Below, piece after piece: positions 1 through 7,116 of a stretch of DNA of 64,000 bases. Origin of the DNA: JAAYJT01 sp037446395 (GTDB lineage Bacteria > Bacteroidota > Bacteroidia > Bacteroidales > JAAYJT01). Below the pieces are notes generated by a model. That model was not told where the DNA came from, did not search any database, and worked only from the letters and a program-made list of their open reading frames with translations. The stretch's first letter is position 1. Every line of letters starts with the position of its first letter. A program made the translations under genes and the position numbers. The stretch is from the NCBI GenBank assembly GCA_037446395.1, contig JBBIIP010000011.1:1-64000 (forward strand), in the 5' to 3' direction.

Positions 1-2
1 TC

Positions 3-3000
3 TGCGCCGGTGGAGCCTGGGCGGTTGATGCCGCCACAGATCACAGTTTCAGGGCCATCATTCTGAATGCCGGAACCACAACGGCCAGTTCAATACAAAA
101 CAATATTATTCGAAACTGGAGCTATCGTACTGCAAGCACAACACCCTGGCGTGCCATTGAGGTAAACGCAGGAGCAGCAAATATTGGCACAACAACCGCA
201 AATATCATAGGTGCCACCACCGGAACCGGCTCCATTATCCTTACTGCAACCGCAAGTGCCGAATCGCATGGCATCTACGTTGCCAGCTCCGGCGCAATTA
301 GCGTTTCAAATAATCTCATTGGCGCCATCACAATGGTTGGCAATGCAACCACGGTTTCGCACAGCTTTGCGGGTATTTATAAACTCAATGTTGCGGGAAC
401 AATCAATATCACCAACAACACGCTGGGAAGCACAACCACAGCAAACAGCATACAGGCAAGTTCTGCGGCCGCAAATTCAACAGCCGCACAACATCTAAGC
501 GGCATCCTCACTGAATCAACAGGTGCGATCACAATTTCGGACAACCTCATTGTCAATATTCACAACGCCTATACCGGAACAGGGAATTCGCGAACAAGAG
601 CTATACGCGCGACCCAGGGTAATTGCACCATCATTAAAAACACGATCTATAATATAAGCAGCGCTTCATTGTCCACAAATTTCTGGTCAGTAATCGGCAT
701 CACACTGAATGGTGTAAACGACATCAATACAATTTCTGAAAACCTTATCTACAACCTTTCCAGCACCAATTCTGCTTTTTCCGGGTGGGTGGCAGGAATT
801 TATTTTACCGGTAATTTGCTTGCCAATGTGGTTTCGCGGAATTTTGTACACAGCCTGTCGGTAAATTCTTCCAGCACAGCTGCCAGCATTTATGGAATTC
901 AGATTGCTTCAGGGGCCACCACCTACTCCAACAACATCATTGTTCTTGCAGGCAACACAACCACCACCTTATATGGCATTTATGAAACCGGGGATGCATC
1001 GAACAACAACAATCTTTATTTCAACACCGTTTACATCGGCGGCAGCCTGGGCTCGGGCAATACAAGCATGTCGTTTGCATTATACAGCAATGCATCAACC
1101 AATATCCGCAATTTCCGCAACAATATATTTGCTAATTTCAGGACAACCACCGGTGGATCGAACAGGCACTATGCGGCTTATTTTAACTACGGGGTATCAA
1201 CCAATTTAACACTCAATTATAACGATTATTTCGCCCCCGGTACCGGCGGAGTAATCGGGTATTATAATGGCACCAACAGAACCACCTTGCCTATTGTAAC
1301 AGGGCAGGATGCCAACAGCCTGAATGTCAACCCGCAATTTGCCAATTCCGGTGGCATACAGGCAATTGATTATAAAATCGGAGGAACACTCTATGGCATT
1401 GATGGAACCGGCATTGCAACTGATTATGGATTAAACGCAAGAGGAATTCCGCCCGATATGGGAGCCTGGGAGTTCCTGGTAAATATGTGGCGCGGAACCG
1501 TAAGTACCGATTTTGCCACTGCCGCAAACTGGACTTCCAATGCTGTGCCTGTTGCCGATGCAAATATTGTATTTTCAAGCGCTCCTGAGCGCGACTGCCT
1601 GCTCGACGCAAACCGATCGGTTGGCGACATAACCAACAACCAGGCCACTTATAAGCTGGTTGTCAACGGAAAGCAGCTCTCCATTAAAGGGAGCCTTGCA
1701 TTCACCAACGGGGCGCAAATCAATGCCGGTACTATATCTTCGACCGTAGTCTTTGCAGGAACGACCGCTCAAACCATTCCGTCTGGTGCGTTTGTAAACA
1801 ACGAGGTGTTTAACCTCACCGTTAACAATAATCAGAATCTCACTTTCAACGGAACCCTCAGGCTCACCGGCACTTTATCGGCTATGTCAGGATTGTTGAA
1901 TGCCGTGGCCAACTCCCCAACACTGGCTTTTGCCGGGACCACCACACAAACAATTGCCGACGGGCTGCTGCTGAACAACCAGGTGCACAACCTGACCATC
2001 GAAAACACAGCGGGTGTTGTTCAAAACTGCGACCTTATCATCAACAATGCACTCACCATCAACAGTGGCAGGTTCTTCATCCTGAACCCGGTCAAAACAC
2101 TCACTGTGAACGGTATCATTACCAACAATGCCGGAAATGCAGGCTTTCTGATCCGCTCAGATGCCGGCGGCACCGGTTCGCTCCTGCACAACAATAATGG
2201 GGTGGCGGCCACTTTTCAGCGTTATATCAATGGTCTTCCCGAAGCATGGCACCTGCTCTCCTCGCCGGTGGCCACACAGGCGATTACCGGCGATTTTATT
2301 CCGCCCGGCACCTATGGCGATGGCACAGGCTATGATTTTTATCACTGGCACGAACCCGACACCAGTTGGATCTACTTTAACCACCCTGCCACATGGGCAA
2401 CTACACACGGAAGCAATAATTTTCTGGTTGGCCGGGGATACCTGGTGTCGTATCAGGCCACCAACCCCACCAAAGCATTTGCCGGTAACCTGAACAATGG
2501 CGCACTAACCCGTAGCATCACCAAAACCAATAATACCAGCAACGAATTCGGCTTTAACCTGGCAGGCAACCCCTACCCTTCGGCGATTGACTGGAAGGCT
2601 GCCAGCGGCTGGTCACGAACCGACCTGGATGACAGCGAAGGGGGATATGATTTATGGATATGGAACGATGCAGAAAACAATTATGGCGTTTACAACAGCT
2701 CGTCCAGCTCCGATGAGGGCACATTGGGTGTTTCGCGCCTCATAGCACCCCATCAGGGATTTTTTGTGAAAGCCGCACAAACAGGCACCCTCGGGTTTGC
2801 AAACAGCTTGCGGTTGCACCAGGGGGCATGCAATTGGCTGAAATCGAAAAGCACCCTTTCGCACATCCTTTCGGTGCAGGTAAAATCCCCTGCCGCACCT
2901 GGATCGGACGAGGCCATGATCGAATTTGGGCATGCCTCCCCCAATGGCGGAACACTCAAAAAATTCAGTTTTGTGAAAACAGCCCCCAGCCTGTATTTTC

Positions 3001-3503
3001 CTAAAAATGGACAAAACTATTCGCTACAACTTCTTGGCAAGCCATCGGATTATCCGGTGATTCCCCTTGCCTTCAAGGCGGGAGCCGCCGGACAATACAC
3101 CCTTGCTTTCGCCGCCGATCGCGGCTATTTCGAAATGCTCGATTTGATTGACCTGCAAACAGGCCAGAAACACAACCTGAAATTCAGTTCCGAATATACC
3201 TTCCAGGCCACCACCAAGGACAACCCGGGTCGTTTTGTGCTGCAGTTTGCACCAGGCCTCTTTGCCAACCCTCACGATGCATTGCCGGTACGTATTTTTG
3301 CTTTCCAAAACATGCTCACCATTGACCTTCAGCTCATCGAAGGCACTTATCGTTTTGAAGTTTTCGATTTCACCGGCCGCCTGCTGATGCAGCAAAATCT
3401 CGAGGGAGGCCAGGCGCATCAACTGAGCATTCCGGCCAGGGGCCTGTTCGTTGTGCGAATCGCCGGCCCGGCTGGCAGCATGAGCAAAAAAATATTGTTC
3501 TGA
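3..3503 (+). CDS. T9SS-secreted beta-helix surface protein, 5' partial
   Basis: The reading frame is open from the first bases of the window, so the N-terminus and signal peptide lie outside; 1166 residues are visible. The first third is a run of short N-, T- and S-rich repeats with recurrent NNLI, NNII and NTVY turns, typical of a right-handed parallel beta-helix, ending in the DMGAWEF motif that often closes such helices. A second module (about residues 500-700) contains WRGTVSTDF, an NWTSNAVP loop and two FAGTT.QTI repeats. The last 80 residues (VFDFTGRLL, GLFVVRIAG, KKILF) form a type A T9SS sorting domain, so the protein is probably exported through the type IX system and anchored at the cell surface. 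Substrate or adhesion partner cannot be told. It lies upstream of the fibre locus but is separated from it by 510 bp. Confidence 0.85.
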   Translation, partial: CAGGAWAVDAATDHSFRAIILNAGTTTASSIQNNIIRNWSYRTASTTPWRAIEVNAGAANIGTTTANIIGATTGTGSIILTATASAESHGIYVASSGAISVSNNLIGAITMVGNATTVSHSFAGIYKLNVAGTINITNNTLGSTTTANSIQASSAAANSTAAQHLSGILTESTGAITISDNLIVNIHNAYTGTGNSRTRAIRATQGNCTIIKNTIYNISSASLSTNFWSVIGITLNGVNDINTISENLIYNLSSTNSAFSGWVAGIYFTGNLLANVVSRNFVHSLSVNSSSTAASIYGIQIASGATTYSNNIIVLAGNTTTTLYGIYETGDASNNNNLYFNTVYIGGSLGSGNTSMSFALYSNASTNIRNFRNNIFANFRTTTGGSNRHYAAYFNYGVSTNLTLNYNDYFAPGTGGVIGYYNGTNRTTLPIVTGQDANSLNVNPQFANSGGIQAIDYKIGGTLYGIDGTGIATDYGLNARGIPPDMGAWEFLVNMWRGTVSTDFATAANWTSNAVPVADANIVFSSAPERDCLLDANRSVGDITNNQATYKLVVNGKQLSIKGSLAFTNGAQINAGTISSTVVFAGTTAQTIPSGAFVNNEVFNLTVNNNQNLTFNGTLRLTGTLSAMSGLLNAVANSPTLAFAGTTTQTIADGLLLNNQVHNLTIENTAGVVQNCDLIINNALTINSGRFFILNPVKTLTVNGIITNNAGNAGFLIRSDAGGTGSLLHNNNGVAATFQRYINGLPEAWHLLSSPVATQAITGDFIPPGTYGDGTGYDFYHWHEPDTSWIYFNHPATWATTHGSNNFLVGRGYLVSYQATNPTKAFAGNLNNGALTRSITKTNNTSNEFGFNLAGNPYPSAIDWKAASGWSRTDLDDSEGGYDLWIWNDAENNYGVYNSSSSSDEGTLGVSRLIAPHQGFFVKAAQTGTLGFANSLRLHQGACNWLKSKSTLSHILSVQVKSPAAPGSDEAMIEFGHASPNGGTLKKFSFVKTAPSLYFPKNGQNYSLQLLGKPSDYPVIPLAFKAGAAGQYTLAFAADRGYFEMLDLIDLQTGQKHNLKFSSEYTFQATTKDNPGRFVLQFAPGLFANPHDALPVRIFAFQNMLTIDLQLIEGTYRFEVFDFTGRLLMQQNLEGGQAHQLSIPARGLFVVRIAGPAGSMSKKILF

Positions 3504-4013
3504 TTTCGAGCCGGTAACAAATTCGCTTCAATGCATGCGTTTAAACCCAATTGCTCTTCGATAATGAAGAACATGCCCTTCGAAAACGAAGACCTTTCAG
3601 CCCAAAGGTTGTTTTATTCCCGAACAAATTTGACCTTGGTAGGTTTTCGATAATAAAACAAAATATTTTTCTGTCTTTTTAAACGAAAATCCGGCCGGGA
3701 CTCTTGAAAAATGATTCTTGTTTCGCCTTTTCGGGCCTTCAGCGCAACTTTCGGTCATTTTAATTGTTTTGCTTACAGGTTTTGCCGAAAACAGATGCAC
3801 TCATAAAAAAATTTTTTAGCCATTTAGGACCAAATCCCCTTCAAAAGTGAAGAAAAACATGTAACCACTATTGTTTTTTATACCTAATTTATTGACATTG
3901 TGATTGTTATGCTTTTTGGCACACAAATTGTGATAAGTTAGACCTGTTGTTATATAAAAATTAATCAAGAAAACATAAAATTTAATTTCTTAATCTTTCA
4001 AAACCAAAAAACC
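3504..4013. other. Intergenic region, 510 bp
   Basis: There is no convincing gene here; a 67-codon reverse frame has no recognisable features. Two small hairpins lie just after the preceding gene: arms TCTTC/GAAGA at 3555-3570 and CTTCG/CGAAG with an AAAA loop at 3578-3591. They are possible stem-loops but have no T-run. The last 120 bp are AT-rich and must hold the promoter of the first DUF4402 gene, but no exact TAnnTTTG element is present; TATGCTTTTTG at 3909 is the nearest approach. Confidence 0.5.
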
Positions 4014-4535
4014 ATGAAAAAATTAATCGTTCTCTTCGCAGGTTTATTCCTGATGACAATCGCCGTTCAAAGCGTAATGGCACAAAATCCAAAGGATGCT
4101 ACTGCAACAACTACAGCAGTCATTATCACCCCGATCTCAATTCAAAAAATTGTTGACCTGAGTTTTGGCAATATTGCTGCAGGCGCACAAGAAGGTACTG
4201 TAACAGTAGCGACAGGCAGCACAAGATCAAAAACCGGGGATGTTACCCTTCCTTCGGCTATTCCGGGAACAATTACCGCTGCTAAATTTACTGTTAGTGG
4301 GCAGGCAAATGCTACTTATTCAATCACAGTGCCGTCAGCTTTCAATGTAACAAGTCCTGGTAACGCTGCTATGCAAGTGAGTACTTTTGTAACCAACCCA
4401 TCCACAACCGGTACGCTCAGTGAAACTGGAAGTCAGGATCTTTTTGTTGGAGCCACCATCGCTGTTGCAGCTAATCAGGCCGCCGGCACCTACACAAACG
4501 GAGATGGTTTAAAAATTACAGTTGACTATAACTAA
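4014..4535 (+). CDS. DUF4402 protein, probable major fibre subunit
   Basis: This is a 173-residue secreted protein. It has a clear signal peptide (MKKLIVLFAGLFLM then VMAQ, cleavage near residue 24) followed by a beta-rich domain matching DUF4402: an LSFGNI strand near residue 50, GTVTVATGS, VSGQANATYSITVP, a VGATIAVAANQAAGTY segment and a final ITVDYN strand. The mature part has no cysteine. DUF4402 is functionally uncharacterised. Here three members sit with a PapD-like chaperone and an usher-like protein, so I infer an exported subunit of a fibre. It is the first gene of the locus, follows a long leader, and is closed by a strong hairpin terminator, an arrangement suited to high expression relative to the assembly genes. 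Confidence 0.85.
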   Translation: MKKLIVLFAGLFLMTIAVQSVMAQNPKDATATTTAVIITPISIQKIVDLSFGNIAAGAQEGTVTVATGSTRSKTGDVTLPSAIPGTITAAKFTVSGQANATYSITVPSAFNVTSPGNAAMQVSTFVTNPSTTGTLSETGSQDLFVGATIAVAANQAAGTYTNGDGLKITVDYN

Positions 4536-4544
4536 AATGAGCCA

Positions 4545-4588
4545 AAAAAGAGGAGCAGATAGAAACTTTTCTATTTGCTCCTCTTTTT
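4545..4588 (+). terminator. Strong terminator after first DUF4402 gene
   Basis: AAAAAGAGGAGCA at 4545-4557 pairs with TGCTCCTCTTTTT at 4576-4588. The inner part ATAGAAA/TTTCTAT extends the stem. A T-rich tract follows. It ends 40 bp before the next gene, so the downstream subunit gene is probably reached only by read-through. Confidence 0.85.
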
Positions 4589-4627
4589 CTTTTGTTTTAA
4601 CTTCTACACAAATTGATACGCTTTAAG

Positions 4628-5140
4628 ATGCTTCGGAAATTGCTTTTTGTTGCTTTATGGCTGTTGGCCGCCTTGCAAAACATCAATGCACAGGCTACCA
4701 TTTCAGCACAGGTTTTTGCCGAAATCATCGAGGCACTCACCGCCCACGAAACCGAGCAGTTGAATTTCGGCCGTTTTTCGCCCGAAACCAGCGGGGGAAG
4801 CATTGCCATCCATCCAAACGGTGCGCGCACCGCCCTGGGTTCGGTGGTGCTGGCAGCAGGATATTTTGGCCCCGGCAAGTTCAGCATCACAGGCGCACCC
4901 AATGCCGCCTTTTCGGTGCAGTTGCCCCCCGGGCCTGCAGTGCTCATGAATCAGCAAAGCAGCAAGACAATGATCGTCGAAGATTGGGTTTCGGATCAGG
5001 AGACAACGGCCCACATAAATCTTATGGAAAACGGGGCACAGCTGATCAGCATCGGCGCAACACTCAAAGTGGGCACGATTGATAAAAACCCTGCCGGGCT
5101 TTATGCCGGAACGTTTCAGCTGACTTTTGCCTATAATTGA
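4628..5140 (+). CDS. DUF4402 protein, second fibre subunit
   Basis: I start this gene at the ATG at 4628, which gives a normal signal peptide (MLRKLLFVALWLLAAL, cleavage after NINAQ); an in-frame TTG at 4613 is less likely. The protein has 170 residues. It shares with its neighbours the DUF4402 landmarks: LNFGRFSPE near the N-terminus, GGSIAIHPNGARTALGSVVL, FSITGAPNAAFSVQLP, an ISIGATLKVG segment and a closing FQLTFAYN strand. The mature part contains no cysteine. It lies between two terminators, 40 bp after the first and 20 bp before the second. The role as a fibre subunit is inferred from family and context only. Confidence 0.8.
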   Translation: MLRKLLFVALWLLAALQNINAQATISAQVFAEIIEALTAHETEQLNFGRFSPETSGGSIAIHPNGARTALGSVVLAAGYFGPGKFSITGAPNAAFSVQLPPGPAVLMNQQSSKTMIVEDWVSDQETTAHINLMENGAQLISIGATLKVGTIDKNPAGLYAGTFQLTFAYN

Positions 5141-5160
5141 CAAAACAACCAATCATTCTG

Positions 5161-5190
5161 AAAACGCTGTTCATCACAGCGTTTTTTTTT
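5161..5190 (+). terminator. Terminator after second DUF4402 gene
   Basis: AAAACGCTGT at 5161-5170 and ACAGCGTTTT at 5176-5185 form a perfect 10-bp stem with a 5-nt loop, followed by more T to 5190. This separates the two upstream subunit genes from the chaperone gene. Confidence 0.9.
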
Positions 5191-5260
5191 CAGCGTTCTT
5201 TTGTATTGCCTATTAATTTTTTTGGTTCGGTTTTTGTTTCTGTTTAGGCACTATATTTTG

Positions 5261-5268
5261 TATTTTTG
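5261..5268 (+). promoter_or_regulatory. -7 promoter element for the chaperone gene
   Basis: TATTTTTG matches the Bacteroidota TAnnTTTG element exactly and lies 33 bp before the ATG at 5302. A TTTG at 5233-5236 could be the upstream element, though the 24-bp spacer is long. Confidence 0.55.
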
Positions 5269-5301
5269 TATATTTACGGATTCTATTATTTGTAAAGTAT
5301 C

Positions 5302-6180
5302 ATGAAACCAACACCTTACAACAGCACTTGGCTTACCGGTCATCCTTCGGGAGTTCCAATTCTTTTCTTTTCCTTCTTTTTTGCCCTGCTGGGCCTTTCG
5401 CCGGCACTGAGCGCCCAGGGCGATCTACTGATTACCCCGCGCCGTATTGTGTTTGAGGGCAATAAGCAACGACAGGAAATTACCCTGGCCAACACCGGAC
5501 AGGACACGGCAAGGTATGTGGTTAGTTTTGTAAACTACAGGATGAAAGAAGACGGGTCGTTCGAACAAATCACTGAAGCCGATGCTGGTCAAATGTTTGC
5601 CGAACCCTACCTGCGGTATTTTCCGCATTCGGTAGTACTTGCGCCCAAGGAGTCGCAGACAATACGCATGCAGGTCAGGCGCCCGACGGGGATGAAAACC
5701 GGCGAATATCGCTCGCACATGTATTTCAGGGCTGTTCCGCAAGAAAAGCCCTTGGGGGAGGCAGCCGTGCAGGTAGATACTACTATGATCGGTATCCGGC
5801 TCACTCCTATTTTCGGCATCACCATCCCGGTGATTATCCGCGAGGGCAACCTCAGTGCCAATATAACCCTCAGTGATATTTCGCTCAAGAAAGAACCTGA
5901 TTCCTCACCTTACGTCAGCCTCACATTCAATCGCCAGGGCAATAGGTCAATATATGGCGATTTGACGGTCAATTATGTGCCACCGCAAGGCCAGGAGGTT
6001 GAGGTGGGCATTGTGCGCGGAATTGCTGTTTATACCCCCAACACAATGCGCAGGTTTACATTGCAGTTGAACCAAGCCGAAGGGATAGATTTCAGAAAGG
6101 GCAAGCTGGTGTTGCGATATGGCAGCCCCAGCGAAGCCAAAAAAGAAATTTTTGCTGAAAGTGAGTTTATTCTTCAATAG
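5302..6180 (+). CDS. PapD-like periplasmic fibre chaperone
   Basis: This 292-residue protein has an N-terminal hydrophobic segment (residues 19-38) with cleavage expected after ALSAQ. The mature N-terminus, LLITPRRIVFEG, then the line VVLAPKESQTIRMQVRRP near residues 110-130, match the first immunoglobulin-like domain of PapD-family chaperones, including the conserved Pro/Lys-rich turn before the G1 strand. The second domain follows (GNLSANITLSDISL onward). Chaperones of this family bind pilus subunits in the periplasm and hand them to an outer-membrane usher. It has its own promoter and its stop is 4 bp before the third DUF4402 gene, so the two are co-transcribed. No cysteine is present. I am fairly sure of the family; the DUF4402 proteins as clients are an inference. 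Confidence 0.85.
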   Translation: MKPTPYNSTWLTGHPSGVPILFFSFFFALLGLSPALSAQGDLLITPRRIVFEGNKQRQEITLANTGQDTARYVVSFVNYRMKEDGSFEQITEADAGQMFAEPYLRYFPHSVVLAPKESQTIRMQVRRPTGMKTGEYRSHMYFRAVPQEKPLGEAAVQVDTTMIGIRLTPIFGITIPVIIREGNLSANITLSDISLKKEPDSSPYVSLTFNRQGNRSIYGDLTVNYVPPQGQEVEVGIVRGIAVYTPNTMRRFTLQLNQAEGIDFRKGKLVLRYGSPSEAKKEIFAESEFILQ

Positions 6181-6184
6181 ATAG

Positions 6185-6745
6185 ATGAGAAATCCGGGGG
6201 AACGGAATTTATTTTCTATTAGTGCGGGCCGCATCAAGCCCTCAAGATCAATTGCAGGAGGCTTGCTGGCCTGTGTTTTATGGGCTGGCGCGATCTCTGA
6301 GGTTTTTTCTCAAGCGAATGCCCCCTTTCCGCCGCCAAAAGAAATACGGGTCTATTCTATTCAGGGGTTGAGTTTTGGCAGCTTTTATACCGGGGCAACC
6401 GGTGGCACGGTGGCAGTCAGCCCCGCGGGGTCTCGATCGCAAACCGGAACGGTTGTATTGGCCGGAGGCATGGTTCAAAACGCCATCTTTATTGTAGAGC
6501 TACTTCCCGGGAGGCTTGTAAGCATCAGTTTCGGGCCGCCAGCCACGCTTTTGCGCATTGGGGGCGGGGGTAGCATGACCATGAACATTGGTCCCACAAA
6601 CCGTGGAATGAGTTTTGTTACCTCGGGCGGGCATCCCTTTTTTAACCCGGTTCAGGTAGGAGGCACCCTCAACGTTGGAAATACCCTCGCAAATCCACCC
6701 GGGAACTATGAAGGAACATTCAGCATCACTTTCAACCAGGAATAA
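6185..6745 (+). CDS. DUF4402 protein, third (minor or tip) subunit
   Basis: This 186-residue protein starts 4 bp after the chaperone stop. The N-terminal 43 residues contain a positively charged stretch and a hydrophobic core (SIAGGLLACVLWAGAI, cleavage near VFSQ), making a long signal peptide. The mature part has LSFGSFYTG, GGTVAVSPAGSRSQTGTVVL, a VGGTLNVGN segment and a final FSITFNQE strand, the same order as the other two DUF4402 proteins. It differs by a proline-rich start (APFPPPK), a glycine-rich middle (IGGGGSM) and the lack of a C-terminal YN. The pairing with the chaperone rather than with the upstream subunits suggests a low-copy tip or initiator subunit, which is an inference. Confidence 0.75.
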   Translation: MRNPGERNLFSISAGRIKPSRSIAGGLLACVLWAGAISEVFSQANAPFPPPKEIRVYSIQGLSFGSFYTGATGGTVAVSPAGSRSQTGTVVLAGGMVQNAIFIVELLPGRLVSISFGPPATLLRIGGGGSMTMNIGPTNRGMSFVTSGGHPFFNPVQVGGTLNVGNTLANPPGNYEGTFSITFNQE

Positions 6746-6763
6746 AGCATTGTTTTGCTTTTT
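6744..6763 (+). terminator. Weak hairpin after third DUF4402 gene
   Basis: AAAGCA at 6744-6749 pairs with TGCTTT at 6756-6761, followed by a few T. The 6-bp stem overlaps the stop codon, so it is at best a partial terminator. Confidence 0.3.
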
Positions 6764-7116
6764 GTTCTCCCTTCATTGGCAAGCACTCCTCAACGCCGGA
6801 AAAGGGCAAATATATTAGGCGATCATTATGCACCAAGGAAACCGATGATCAGACAGGTTGCTTTTTTTCAAGTTGGCATACAAGGTGTCCGAATCGCCCG
6901 AAAGGTTTATTTTTTCTTTTTGAGGAAAGGCGCAATCTTGTGCCGAATAATTTTTATTGCCACACAGTGGGTTGGTAGCAATGGTGTATGGCAAAATCCT
7001 TTCAACATAATCCGAACCAAAAGGCAGGTTTGCTACGCTCGGGCTGCACAATTAGCGATCTTATCAAGCCCCGGTTTGTTAAATTTGCACCGTCTTTAAC
7101 AGCCCTCTTCATCCAA
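6746..7116. other. Intergenic region before the usher gene, 371 bp
   Basis: Apart from the weak hairpin at its start and the promoter element at 7080, I see no gene or repeat. A forward open frame at 6755-7099 is low-complexity in composition, has no family match I recognise and overlaps the promoter, so I do not call it. Confidence 0.5.
7080..7087 (+). promoter_or_regulatory. -7 promoter element for the usher gene
   Basis: TAAATTTG, an exact TAnnTTTG match, ends 29 bp before the ATG at 7117. It supports that start over the upstream in-frame ATG at 6988, which would lie before the promoter. Confidence 0.55.

Noticed and set aside
3597..3800. Reverse open frame of 67 codons
   Set aside because: No signal peptide, family or promoter; lies in the leader region of the DUF4402 gene and looks like chance.
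6755..7099. Forward open frame of 114 codons before the usher gene
   Set aside because: Composition is not protein-like, it overlaps the usher promoter element, and no family is recognisable.
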